This document shows, piece by piece, positions 22,868-33,915 of a stretch of 64,000 nt of DNA. The position numbers and the translations under genes were made by a program. Below the pieces are notes generated by a model, which was not told the DNA's origin, searched no databases, and worked only from the letters and a program-made list of their open reading frames with translations. How positions within the stretch are numbered: the stretch's first letter is position 1; every line of letters begins with the position of its first letter. The stretch is from Campanula takesimana (lineage: Eukaryota > Streptophyta > Magnoliopsida > Asterales > Campanulaceae), in assembly GCA_026119855.1 (NCBI GenBank), contig JAOWBW010000039.1, positions 2,170,001-2,234,000 on the forward strand, in the 5' to 3' direction.

Positions 22868-24085
22868 GTGATAGTTGAATCTATATATGTTACATTTGAT
22901 GAACATTCTCTCCTTGAGCCACATTTGGCTCCAAATGTTTTTGATGATTCTGTTGAGTCTATTGAGACAGGTGCTCCTATTCAAGTTGCGCCTACACAAG
23001 ATCAGAATGCATTAACTCAAGGAAATCTATCTACATCCGTTGCGCAAAATTTTGAAAATAGCACACCGAGCAAAGATTCAGTTGCACCGTACAATGCGCC
23101 TGATGATTCCACTCATGCGCCCCATTCTAATGATGCACCTAGTGTCATTCCCAATTTTAATTCTAAACCAGTTCAACCCCCTATCTTTGATGATTTTGAA
23201 GCTGGTGAAGATGTGCCAATTGAAGACCTTCAAGTTACTACAACCCAACCTAACTTACTTCGTGAAATTCGTGAAGTTAGAGGTCACCCAATCAATAATA
23301 TCATTGGTGATCTACATGTTGGTGTTCGTACAATGAGAGCTACAAACTTTGATGCTTACTCTGCATTTATCTCTCAAATTGAACCAAAGAAGGCTAATGA
23401 AGCGCTCCAAGATCCGAATTGGGTTGTTGCAATGCAAGAAGAACTCAATCAATTTGTACGTTGTAAGGTTTGGACTCTAGTTCCAAGACCTCATGATCAA
23501 GGAGTGATTGGTACGAAATGGGTGTTCAGAAACAAGATGGATGAGAATGGAACCATCACAAGAAACAAAGCAATGTTGGTTGCACAAGGCTATAGGCAAG
23601 AGGAAGGAATTGATTACGATGAAACTTTTGCGCCCGTAGCAAGACTTATAGCTATCAGAATCTTTCTAGCTTACGCCGCTCACAAGAACTTCAAGTTATA
23701 TCAAATGGATATGAAGATCGCATTTCTAAATGGTGAACTCTAAGAACAAGTCTTCATAGCTCAACCACCTGGGTTTGAAGATTCACAATTTCTAAATCCC
23801 GTCTACAAACTCCAGAAAGCTTTGTATGGTCTCAAACAAGCACCAAGAGCATGGTATGATACACTATCCAAGTTTCTCATTGAGAAAGGCTTCACACGCG
23901 GTAAAATCGATACTACTCTTTTCATTGCCAAACATAATGGTCATAAATTACTTGTTCAAATTTATGTTGATGATATTATATTTGGTTCTACTAATGAATT
24001 GTTGTGCAAGCTCTTTGAGAAACTAATGAAGAGCAACTTCGAAATGAGCATGATGGGAGAACTTACATTCTTCCTCGGGCTTTAA
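22868..24085 (+). pseudogene. copia reverse transcriptase
   Basis: The segment 22868-23743 holds a Pro/Ser-rich linker and the RT start: NWVVAMQEELNQF, WTLVPRP, GTKWVFRNK, LVAQGYRQEEGIDYDETFAPVAR, MDMKIAFLNGEL. A TAA at 23741 interrupts it. The frame resumes with ALYGLKQAPRAWYD (23822) and the catalytic QIYVDDIIFGST (about 23960) and stops at 24083. This is the full copia RT set in order, so the copy is fairly young apart from the stops. Confidence 0.95.
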
Positions 24086-24908
24086 ATCAAGCAAATGAAT
24101 GAAGGCATATTCATTTAGCAAATGAATGAAGGCATAAATTACTTGTTCAAAAGTTTGGACTTGAAAATGCTAAAGCATACGACACTCCAATGGCTACCGG
24201 CAACAAACTTGACAAAGATTTAAAAGGTAAAAAGGTTGATCAAACTCTCTACTGAGGTATGATTGGCTCACTCCTTTATCTTACTGCTAGTAGGCCTGAT
24301 ATTATGTTTAGTGTATGTGTTTGCGCTCGTTATCAATCTGACGCTAGAGAAGAACACTTGATTGCTGTGAAACGTATTATAAGATATCTATCCAGCACTG
24401 TTAACCTTGGACGTTGGTACACCAAAGATTCAAATTTTAAACTTGTAGGTTACTCAGATGTGGATTATGTAGCGTGCACGATTGACAGGAAAAGTACCAG
24501 TGGCACTTGTCATTTCCTCTGATATAGACTTGTGTCATGGGCGAGTAAGAAACAAGCTTTAGTGTCTGTCTCAACTACGAAAGCAGAATATATCGCTGCT
24601 GGAAGTTGTTGCTGTCAGATTCTATGGATGAAGCAGCAATTGGTAGATTATGACACATTGAAGAAAATTGTCCCATTTATTGCGACAACACATCAACAAT
24701 TGTAGTTTCAGAAAATCCTGTCATGCACTCCAAGACAAAGCACATAGACATCAAATATCACTTCCTCAAAGACCACGTGGAAAAAGGCAACATTCATTTG
24801 GAACACGTGGAAACCGACTTTCAAATCGCCGACATTCTTACGAAGGCATTAGATGCAAAGCGGTTCATATTTTTGAGAGGAGAAATGGGTATGCTTGAAC
24901 TTAACTAG
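24086..24908 (+). pseudogene. copia RNase H domain
   Basis: A short tandem duplication of a TGAATGAAGGCAT segment (24095-24135) damages the start. From 24259 the frame reads IGSLLYLTASRPDI, CARYQSD and YSDVDYVACTIDRKSTSG. After a stop (24520) come WASKKQALVSVSTTKAEYIAA and, after a frameshift near 24660, KHIDIKYHFLKDHV and ILTKALDAKRF to 24908. RNase H degrades the RNA strand during cDNA synthesis. TDxDWAG is the family form of the first acidic block; here it is SDVDYVA. Confidence 0.9.
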
Positions 24909-25538
24909 TCCATATAGTTTTGTTATTACTAATGATTTCTTTTTCCTTTGAGTTGTGAAAATCCTAGGCTTTAAAAGTTAAGATAAATTTCAAAGTTTCA
25001 AAGAAACTTTATGCGCCTCATATAGCGCACAAAATGCTTCACGCGCCTAAACCACTATGCACGCCTATATGCCCTACGCGCCTCCCTAGCGCGCAACATC
25101 AATGATACGACTCAATCAATGCTTCACATTTATTATTCAAATGATTGAATGTATTCAATTTTCACAAGTACCAGGTATGTTTGTTATTATTAATTGCATT
25201 CAGAATCTATGTCGTTTCACGCCATTCCATGATTGTTCAAGGGTACTTGTGCAATTAATTTTCACTCGTTTTCCGATTTTCAAAAATATTTATTTTCTGG
25301 GGATTCATTTCTTGCACCCCAAATCTTATACCAAAACAGATGTTTTTGGTGTTTGTGCAAAAATTAGTCAAAATTGTTCATACACTTATGAGGAAAGTGG
25401 AGCAGTTTTCTGCACATTTGGTGCACATCAGCGTACTTTTTATGACACTCTCATTTAATTATTATCCTTTCAACTTCCCATCAATCCATAACTGTCCTTT
25501 CCCACTTTCCCATTTCCCTACCTTCTCCTAACCCTTAC
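24909..25538 (+). other. SIRE-like region between pol and extra ORF; no gene
   Basis: AT-rich, with a cluster of GCGCCT motifs at 25010-25090. The ORF 25102-25458 has no recognisable domain and I do not call it a gene. Confidence 0.5.
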
Positions 25539-25643
25539 CTATATACTCTCTCTGCACTCTACCTTCTCTCTCTATTCTCTCTCTCTCTCTCTCTACTCTA
25601 TTTCCTTCTTTTCTTCTCCATTTCTCTGCATATTTATATATAA
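25539..25643 (+). promoter_or_regulatory. promoter-like TATA and CT-rich leader
   Basis: CTATATAC at 25539-25546 is followed by about 80 bp of almost pure CT sequence including (CT)9 near 25577, then TATTTATATATAA and an ATG at 25644. A TATA box plus CT-rich leader is the usual layout of plant RNA polymerase II promoters. Confidence 0.4.
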
Positions 25644-25697
25644 ATGGGTCCAAAACGTGCTAGTACTTCAAAATCTAAAGGCCCACAAGATGAAATG
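25644..25697 (+). other. candidate first exon of the extra ORF
   Basis: ATG at 25644 opens MGPKRASTSKSKGPQDEM, a basic N-terminus, which then runs straight into AATG|GTATGATTTC, a plausible splice donor at 25698. Without splicing the frame stops at once. The assignment rests on position and the donor only. Confidence 0.35.
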
Positions 25698-26618
25698 GTA
25701 TGATTTCTTGAACTTAACTCTTTAATTTTCGCAATTTTCTTTAGTTTTTTTTCTGAGTTTTCGTGTTTCTTAAAAACCGAAAATACTCCCTTTTTGATTC
25801 CTCTTGTTTCAGCTATCCATTTGTGAAATCATTTGTTAGGTTCTGTTCGTATCGTAATTTCAAATCTTTATAACCTAACTTTTCAACGATCAATGTCTTA
25901 TTTGTTGCGAATCTGAGAATAGTTTGCTTTTTGGGTTTTCGAATTTTCTGACCTTTGAATCCATTTTCTGGGTTCGTTGTTGATTTGTTCTCGTTTTGGT
26001 TTACATATTTGGAATCCTTATTTTCATGCGGTCATTTTGACATATTATTTGTTTATTTTGGTGAAGCTTCATGTTTTTTGTGTTCTTGGTGTTCTTGGTG
26101 TTCTTCGAGCATTCAAGACATGTTCTTCGTCTTCTTCGTTTTTCTTGCATGACTTGGGTTCCTTGATTTTCAAAACTTGTTTTTCGAAAACTTTCATGTT
26201 TGATCCATATTTCTTCTATGTTTATGTTTTGCATGTGTTTGTGTTATTATTGCATTTTTTTATGTTAAGTGAAAATTAAATGTGTAGAAATGCGCCTAAG
26301 TATAAACTTATGCGCCTACATTGATTATGCGCCGCATGTCATTCTGCGCCTCAAAATGCCATTTTGCGCCTAAGTAATCTATGCGCCTAAATTCATACTT
26401 AGTCATTTTTCTCTATGTTTACTTTTTCCTTAGTATTTACATAGAACCATATCTATGCGCCTCGTAAATCTATGCGCCTATAATGCTTATGCGCCTAACA
26501 CTTGTATATGCATACAATTGTTATGTGCCTAATCAATCTATGCGCCTCTATTTTTACTTTGTTCATTGTTATGTTTCTTTGCACCATATTCACTCCTAAC
26601 ATCAACAATTTTTTGTTC
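25698..26618 (+). other. T-rich intron-like stretch with GCGCCT series
   Basis: It has the T-rich, stop-filled look of a plant intron. About ten (T)ATGCGCCT-like motifs are packed in 26285-26550. A CCAG acceptor at 26628-26631 exists but is not in phase with the exon proposed at 25644-25697. Confidence 0.35.
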
Positions 26619-27480
26619 ATGCTGGATCCAGCTAGTTTCAAACCAGGTGAAACCTTCAATGTTTCTGAGTTAGCTGCTGAGCCAATGGGCATCGACATTA
26701 TGGATTACATCAGGACATCTGGTCTTCTGCCACTGTACACGATGGATCAACCCTACTACGCGCCTCTGCTAGTAGATGAGTTCTTTTCTTTGGCCAAAAT
26801 TCTTGAGATCCCTACAGATACAGAAGGACATGCCAGATACAGAATTCGTGATATTGTTCACGATATTCAAGTGACAGTCTCTTATACCGCGATCCGGAAC
26901 GTACTTGAATTTCCCACAACCGGACCTCTGAGTGTTGCAGGGCGCACGATGGTTTACGCGCAGGCAGCACAAAATTTTATGTTGCGGACCTTCTTGAATA
27001 TTCCTACTCTGTAAAACAACATTAAATCTGTTGAAATAAGAGATGGTGGAGATATCTTAACTCACACGCGCATTTGGTGGACTCCTCAATAGTTTTCAAG
27101 ACTGGGAATGTGAACAGATTCACAGTAGAACAATGGGAGTATACGGCAGCAATAATGGGTCGAACTAAAGTCAAATGGCCTCAAGTGCTGATGAAGAAAC
27201 TTATGGAGCAGATTGAGAAATACAACAAAAGTAAGAACGAAGGAAAAACTAAGTTCAAAACTCATTGCCGTATCCTGACCAAAATTTTTCTAACTTATCC
27301 TGAGTTAGCTAAATTTCTGAATGAAAATGCTGATCACCAACTGGATGAAGTACCAATCTTTGGGAAGGCAAACTTGACTCTGAAGAGGCGCAGGAAGCGC
27401 ATTGCTAAGCGCGCGCCTAGAGTTCATGGTGAGACATTAGTGGATGAGGCCACTGAATCTGATGAAGCTGAAGCTGGCGC
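26619..27480 (+). pseudogene. extra 3' ORF of SIRE-like element (plant-transposon protein type)
   Basis: The frame 26619-27014 reads MLDPASFKPGETF, YYAPLLVDEFFSLAK, VTVSYTAIRNVLEFP and a stop at 27012. A second frame 27074-27480 continues with FTVEQWEYTAAIMGR, a long Lys-rich region and an RRRKRIAKRAPR basic cluster, then runs into the gypsy LTR at 27481. The pattern of a DEFF segment followed by a VSYTAIRNVLEFP segment resembles the family annotated as putative plant transposon protein, often found as a third ORF in retroelements. SIRE elements carry an env-like ORF at this place, but I see no signal peptide or membrane anchor after 26619. Function unknown. Confidence 0.6.
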
Positions 27481-27980
27481 TGTAGACACCCCGCCTTGGA
27501 CCACTCACCCCGATTGCACGGTTGATCTTGTGTTTCCCCCTATTTTAAGTGTTTCTCGTTAGTTTCTGTTACTTCTGTTAAGTTCTTGACTGACTTCGTT
27601 AAGACCAGGGACTAAATTGAATAACAGGGCTGACTTTCTAGTCCATTATGCCAAAAAGGCCATCTCTGAGTTGCGCGCCTCCGACCGTAGGAGCCAGAAG
27701 CGCGCGCCTTTCTACCCCCGAGGTAGGAAGCGCGCCCCTCTGGGCGTCAGTTACAGATTTCTGTCCAAGAATCCCTCCCTTGCTCATTTTACAGGATTTT
27801 TCCCGGGAAAGATTTCTTGGTGACTCTGTTTTGGCACCAAAAACATCATTTTTACACCTATATAAACCCCTCTAATTCACCATTGAAGGGGAGGATTTTT
27901 TGATCATTAAGAAAACTCTACACAAAATATACTTGCAAGGCATTTTCCAAGAAACTCTCTTTAAAGTCCTTTGAAAATAA
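27481..27980 (+). repeat. gypsy LTR (TGTAGA family), copy E, 3' truncated
   Basis: It starts TGTAGACACCCCGCC and follows the LTR of elements A and B through the GC-rich block (27670-27745), a TATATAAACCCC box (27861) and AAACTCTACACAAAAT. The homology ends at about 27980, where the RNase H relic of the old copia element begins. It is the most diverged member in the window. Confidence 0.75.
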
Positions 27981-27984
27981 GACA

Positions 27985-28457
27985 TTAGCCCCTTAGATTG
28001 TGTAATAACAATTATTGACACAATGGAGGTCCATAAAATTAGTGACATTAGAAACAATTTCTAGTTTACTAATTAGTCTTTTAATCCAAACAACTTTTTA
28101 GTTGTATCTCATGCTACTAGATACTCAACCTTTTGTAGAATAGTAATAGTGTATTTAGAACTCTTCTAACACGATTATTAAATATAAACATGTATTTATA
28201 CTGCAATATTTATCTTTATTGGTTTGTAAGAATGCATCTATGTAACTATTACAAAATCATCTTTCATTCCATCAAAGATCAAGAATGCATCCTTTAGTTC
28301 CTTTTCAAGTACATAAGGATGTTTCTTAACTAGTGACTTTTACTAGAATTCGATTGATATTATCTCATTATACTCCAAGTATATGAGACATCCGGTCTTA
28401 GTACATTAACATGGCTTTCATGATAGATCTATTTGCCAAGGCATATGGAATCCTAAT
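27985..28457 (-). pseudogene. copia RNase H relic
   Basis: On the minus strand fragments read LEKELKDAFLIFDG, WKSSKYTIT (family WKSSKQSTVA), QKVEYLVA (family TEAEYIAA) and ITQSKG (family AIAQAKEP). Stops are frequent. The spacing between blocks fits copia RNase H. The catalytic acidic residues cannot all be placed. Confidence 0.65.
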
Positions 28458-28465
28458 CATGTACT

Positions 28466-28945
28466 TAGGGCTATTATACGAACCGAGCTGGCTCGAGCTC
28501 GGCTCGGGCTTGGCTCGTGAAAGCTCGAGCTCGAGTGAGCTCTAGGTGTAGCTCGAGTCGAGCTCGAACCGATTGTCAAGCTTGTTTTTGTTATCGAGCC
28601 GACCGTGTTAGGCTCGTTTAGCTCGTTAAAAGCTCGAGTTCGGCTCGATAAGGTCATTAAAATTGAATTTTTGTTTTCGAACGGCTCGAACTCGGCTCGA
28701 TAAGCTTGAATTCGGCTCGATAAGCTCATTAAGACCATATTTTTCTTAGAAAAATGTCTAAGCTCGAGCTCGGCTCGTTAAAACTCAAGTTCGATATCAA
28801 CTCGAGTAGTTCGCGAGTAGCTCGCGAGCTCGATTCGACTCGAAAAAGCAAGTGGGCTCGAGCTCGATAAAAACTTTAGCTCGATAAGTTTTAATCGAGC
28901 TCGACACCCGAAAGCTCGACTCGGCTCGGCTCGTTTACTGCCCTA
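28466..28945. mobile_element. hAT-like MITE, CTCGAGC-rich, 480 bp
   Basis: It is flanked by the perfect 8 bp duplication CATGTACT (28458-28465 and 28946-28953). The ends are TAGGGCTATTATACGAACCGAG and, inverted, TAGGGCAGTAAACGAGCCGAG. TAGGG-type termini with 8 bp duplications mark hAT elements. The interior is a near-continuous run of AGCTCGAGC, GGCTCG and CGATAAGCTC motifs with no coding capacity. Confidence 0.85.
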
Positions 28946-28953
28946 CATGTACT

Positions 28954-30260
28954 CTTGCTTATTAGTCTTCTAATAAGACTAAATCTTGTTAAGAGTGATG
29001 CCATTAGAATATTAAATCTTGTTAAGAGTGATGTCATTAGACTTTTGCAAATAGCCTCTCCAAGAGTCTTTCATAGTGAACTTTTCACTATCTTGTCTAT
29101 GGATGGCCAAAACCGGTTCCGGGCCCGGTTCTGGTTCGGAACCGCCGGTTCTGGTTCGGCATATATGTGACCCTGAACCGGCCCGTGCTTACCCCGGTTC
29201 CGGTTCCGATTGGCACAATCCGGTTTCAGTTAGGTTCCGGTTCCGGTATGGTTCCGGTCCGGTTCACCATTTATGTGAACCGTAACCGGCCCGAATGAAT
29301 GGCGGTTCCGGTTACTCCGGTTCCGGTTTATTCGCCGGTTTTCTCCGGTTTCGTGCTTTTCCAGTCCGGTTCCAGTCCGGTTTTCCGGTTCCGTTTGGCC
29401 ATCCCTAATCTTGTCTATATTAGTACTTTGACTTCAACCAATCAACCTTTTAGATTTATCACCATAAATCAGTCCAAGGATATAGGCGGCTTTGTCCAAG
29501 TCTTTCATTTGGAAACTCTTTCAAAATGAATTATATGTCAACCACATATATATAAGACTAGGAATTATTATTACGCTCCCACTAAATTTATTGTAATCAC
29601 AAGTCTCATCTTTGATGAATTCAAACTCTTTGAATACTACATCAAAATGAAAATTTCACTCCAAGTAGTTTGCTTCAATCCATCTCATGGATTTATGCAA
29701 CTTGCATATTTTATTAGAATTTTATGTATCAATCAAAACTTGTAGGTTGTATCAAACACATCCTAAAGTAAGTTCCTGTTAATGAATATAGTTTTGACAT
29801 CCATCTGTCATATTTCATATTCAAAATATGAGGTCATGACAATTAAAATTCTAATAACATTAAGCATGACTACGGGTGATAAAGTTTCATCATAATCGAT
29901 ATTATGAATTAAATTTTCTCAATTAGTCTTGCTTAATAATCATACACCTTGAGACCCATGTCCGTTTTCTCCAAGAAAACTCATTTTTCTATCCTATGGT
30001 TTTCAAGCCTTAAGGTAGAAAAATCAAGTTCGAAACTTGATTTTGATACATGGATTGCACTTTTAGATTTTTATGACTCCAAGTCATTGATCTAAATCCG
30101 GAGCGGACTTTGCATCTTGATAGGTGATGGGTCAATCATTCTCAATGATATCTTCCTTATTACTTTCTATTACAAGAAATCAATATTTCTTATTATAGAT
30201 AGTATCCTATCATATATGCAAGAACTTGTGTATACTTGAACGAATTTCTACAACTCCTTG
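28954..30260 (-). pseudogene. copia reverse transcriptase relic
   Basis: On the minus strand the reading near 29800 is QMDVKTIFIN (family QMDVKTAFLNG), in the right place relative to the integrase linker at 30500-30650 and RNase H below. The YVDD block cannot be recognised with confidence. A second MITE sits at 29098-29407 inside it. Confidence 0.65.
29098..29407. mobile_element. hAT-like MITE, CCGGTTC-rich, 310 bp
   Basis: It is flanked by the 8 bp duplication ATCTTGTC (29090-29097 and 29408-29415). The ends are TATGGATGGCCAAAACCGG and, inverted, TAGGGATGGCCAAACGGAACCGG, so one terminal G is mutated. The interior repeats GGTTCCGGTTC-type motifs and has no coding capacity. The duplication can be read as 11 bp if the element is taken to start at 29101. 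Confidence 0.8.
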
Positions 30261-31420
30261 TGAAACTTTCTTCAACTTCCATCTTAGGTTCTATGTCATC
30301 TTCTGGGTCTCGAACTCTTCGAGATACACTTTACTCCCACTAGTTCTTTAGAGATAAACTATTTATCTAGAAAGTACTATTTTGAGTAACAAATGATTTT
30401 TACTCTGAAGAGCGTAAAATTAATATCATTAAGATATCCCATGAAAATACATTAACTAGATTTAGGTGAGATTTTGTCCAAGATAATACTTTTCGCAAAA
30501 GTGTCACATCACAAATCTTTATGAAAGACAAACTAGGTTTTCTTTCATTCCATATCTTATATGGTACATTTAGAACCTCCTTAGATGAAACTTAATTTAG
30601 TGTAAGCGCAGCTGTTTCCAACACATAATCCAGAAGGAAGGATAACTAAAGATCAGTTTGACTTATTATGAGGTGAAAAACAGCAGTTTGCAGACAACCT
30701 ACATATTTCTGTAACAAGAGCCGTACAGCTCATCCCTAGGTGTACGCCTAGTTTGCAGCCATACGGTTATTGTTTACAGATTCTATTTTTCTTATTCTTC
30801 AAACTTTCTGCGGAATTCTCAACAAGTCCATGGCTCGTGCATTTATTACTTTGATCAGATCAGAGTACATAAATACTTTTGCCATGAGTTATCGAAATCC
30901 TCTCTAGCATTGTTACTTTAATGCACTACATACATCAATATGTATTAGTTCAAAAGAGTATTTACCTTTTACTACTATTAGTAAGAGGTGTCTTAATCAA
31001 TTTCCAAGAGTCACATATATCACATGATTCGAAATCATGTGAATTTAAAAATCCGTCCCATGAAATTTTAGATATGTGTTTCTTATCATTTGATTGAGAC
31101 TTCAATGCTTTAAGAATGTAGCGCTTACATCCTTCGATTCAGATTTTCATTATTTATGTTATACTTATTATTTTATTCTTCCAAGATAAGGATATAAAGT
31201 CCAATTTGTATGATTAGCAATACAATAAAGAAAATCATATTTAATGGAGCACTTCCTTATTCAAAATAAGAAATATCCGTAATCTTTAAATGAAAAAACC
31301 AAAATAATATTTCTACTTAAAGTAGGAACATAATACCATTCGTTCAAAATAAGTATGAACCTACTAGGTAAAGACACTTCGCAAGTTCCTATAATTAATG
31401 TTGCAGCCTTTGCATCATTA
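30261..31420 (-). pseudogene. copia integrase and linker relic
   Basis: On the minus strand near 30640-30480 it reads YVLETAALTLN, SSKEVLNVPYKIWNERKPSLSF and ICDV, matching the copia integrase C-terminal block that begins LETAAYTLNRVPSK and continues with PYEIW and RPSLSFLKIW. Upstream blocks to 31420 are barely readable. A CGTACGCC-type motif occurs near 30720-30770. Confidence 0.7.
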
Positions 31421-31590
31421 TTACCACATAGGGTAATCTTTACCCTTTTTATGTAGTCTTTCTATTTCTCAAGTCTTACACATTTATACAAATATGAGAT
31501 CCATATCCGGTATCCAATACCTAAGAACTTAGAAGTAGAATTTTAACATAAATACTTGAAGTGGTAGTCCTACTACCCTTCCTTTTGATC
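31421..31590 (-). pseudogene. copia protease relic
   Basis: On the minus strand it reads WVLDTGYGSHICINV and DLRNRKT, matching the copia protease WVLDTGCGSHICTNVQGLRN. The catalytic DTG is intact, the following Cys is changed to Tyr, and stops flank it. Confidence 0.75.
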
Positions 31591-33902
31591 TTTTAATTCA
31601 AATTGTAATTTCTCCTATGGTCAATCACATTGCCATGGTAGCAATTAAATTCTCTGGATTTTAGGTTTAGCCACAAATATTTCCTTTAGCCATGACAACT
31701 CTTGTCTTGCCTTTATCTTAAATCCTTGTCCTTATTAACCTTTAGAGTTTGAGAAGGTTTCCATTTGATATTAATACTAGCATTTTAAACATCAAATGTC
31801 TCTTATGAATTAATATCAAATCCGATTGTTAGTTCCAAACTAACTTGATAACCAAGCCATCTAAGTTAATTAATATGTCTCTCCATGTTCAAAATATGAG
31901 AACTTATTAATATACCTTTCAGTCATCATATGAATGTTAGGCTCTTTAAATCTCAAACTTTTCTTGCCTTTCTTGCTTGTAGGAACGCTTCCTACGTGAG
32001 TGCTTATCACATAAGCATCCATACGTTTCAGATACTTCTCAAGTTCTGAAAATGTGGTATCAAGTCGTAGGACAATCGACATCCATAGATTCATCCACAT
32101 GATTCTAATATATGTCTATGTATGACCTTAAGGCATTAGGTTTCTTAGGAACATGATTTATTAAGAATTCATAACTTTCGTTCTTGCTTTAGAACAATTC
32201 CTAAGCTCAGGACTAGGCCATGAAAGTTAATCTTATTCTTCTTAAGTGGGGTCTATCTCCATAATTAATCATGATTAAAGTTTAAAACATTCTACACAAT
32301 ATGCAAATAAATATACACCTATATTTCATACAATTATCACTTAGATATATATAATGTATTTCATAAATACTCACACTAAATTATACACCTTCAAATACAA
32401 CTCTTGTATAATATAATTTAAAATGGGCTAAAATCCATATTTCACTTGATTTTTGAGTCTGCTTTGGCATGAACCTCAAAACCAAGCTATTTAGGTAGAT
32501 AAATCCTTATCAATCACATCACATGTGACTCTTACATCCTTTATGGGATTTGTAACAACTTATGTCTTATATGTTTTAATCCCATCTTATGCCTTAGGCC
32601 CATAACCGTTATGATAGCCTAATTAAGTTTGACCACTTTAAACGTATAGACAACCTTTGCCTCATCTTGCTTCTCAATGATAGGATGATGTGTCCTGCTT
32701 TGGCAGATAAACCACACCAAAACGATCAAGGTACTTCACAAGTGTTTAAATTATGGATGGCATAAAACTTAAAGTTTTATGAAGGTTTATTTACATAGAG
32801 ACATGCATCATATATTTAATTATGGCAAACATAATATAATATAGTCTTTGCATAATGTATGTTAAATAATCAAATTAATTAACATAAACAAAATCTTGTG
32901 ATTTAATTATGAAGCAATATAATGGGGATGGATTCTAAATTCTCTGCAAACAATTTACAGATTGGGTATTTCATCCGTGTGTCCAGAAACAAGGCGTAAG
33001 CCTACCATTGGCCCTTACGATGAATCAGTCCAAATTTAGTTTCCTTCTCTGCAAACAATTTGCACTTTGTTCATAGGGATAAATTCTGAAACTTTTTAAT
33101 CTGCAAAACATCTATAAATTGAGAGCACAAAACGTACGGCCGAAACTAAGCCAATAGGCATCCATATTTACGTACAAAGATCAAGAAACCAAGTAATTAT
33201 TCCATAAGGCCGAAACGAATCCAAGAGGCATCCATATTTCCGTATAGAAAAGTAACTTGTATAGAGATCATTTATTGTCTCATCAATTTCATAGACTACA
33301 ACAATTCTGAACACTACAGAACTCTGATTTCTGTAATTTTCTGGATTAAATCATAGTTCAGGAAACACGGTTTCGAAAACCAGCCATCTGAAACCAGATT
33401 CAGTCCCTGATTCGAATTCTGTAAACGATTTACAGAACAATCAGAAAACCAGAAAACAAAACAGCCAGAAAACCCTAGGGCCGCCGTACGACAGCCAAGG
33501 AAGCGTACGCCGCCCTATGCGCCGTACGGTGCCTTGGTCCAGTTTTTTGATTTCTAGAATTTTTATATTCGATCAATTCCATTATCGTGTTCATGCATTA
33601 ATCAGATTAAACCAACACGAATTTACAGATTACGAATTTAAATAAATATAATCAATATCATGAATAAACAATTTATTACATATACAAATTAGATCTAAAT
33701 TATCAATACACATAATTCAATTATTCATTGATAACCCCAACATGCAATTATTCATATAGATCACATCATCATAATAATTACATGATCCCCATATTCATTC
33801 TCATAAACCCTAATCACATATTCATTTTCATCATCATGCAAAATCATAAAATCAAATAAATAATTTAAACATGATGTATTAAAATAATCAACGATGAACG
33901 GG
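31591..33902 (-). pseudogene. copia gag and leader relic
   Basis: A CYHGN...H remnant of a CCHC knuckle is near 31640-31610. Above it a 77-residue minus-strand frame (32100-31870) reads TFSELEKYLKRMDA followed by SKKGKKSLRFK, compatible with a gag tail. Sequence 32157-33902 is non-coding leader/gag that is duplicated at 35487-37300. It contains two CGTACGGCCGAAAC-type motifs (33136, with a variant near 33207) and a CGTACG-rich block at 33480-33530. Confidence 0.5.
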
Positions 33903-33914
33903 GCTCTGATACCA
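33903..33914 (-). promoter_or_regulatory. copia primer binding site
   Basis: On the minus strand it is TGGTATCAGAGC, complementary to the 3' end of initiator tRNA-Met and separated by one base from the LTR end at 33916. Confidence 0.9.
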
Positions 33915-33915
33915 C

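Larger units (their letters stand above)
19161..27480 (+). mobile_element. SIRE-like copia element, LTRs lost
   Basis: Gag, PR, IN, RT and RNase H follow in copia order on the plus strand, then a long 3' region with an extra ORF, the layout of SIRE/Maximus elements. The 5' LTR and primer site are missing at about 19160. The 3' end is cut by a gypsy LTR at 27481. Every domain carries at least one stop or frameshift. ATGCGCC motifs occur throughout, as in the solo LTR at 17237. Confidence 0.8.
27981..33902 (-). mobile_element. old copia element, minus strand, heavily decayed
   Basis: From 33902 down, the minus strand shows gag, knuckle, protease, integrase, RT and RNase H relics in order, followed by truncation at about 27981. 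A tRNA-Met primer site and LTR lie directly upstream (33903-34501). Nearly every 20-40 residues carry a stop, so this is one of the oldest layers. Two hAT-type MITEs are inserted in its RT/RNase H part. Confidence 0.8.

Noticed and set aside
25102..25458. A 118-residue ORF after copia pol
   Set aside because: No recognisable domain, no conserved counterpart in the window, and placed in an AT-rich spacer.
25698..26631. A precise intron joining MGPKRAST...DEM to the ORF at 26619
   Set aside because: The donor at 25698 and the CCAG acceptor at 26631 are in different phases, so the exact splice is unproven.
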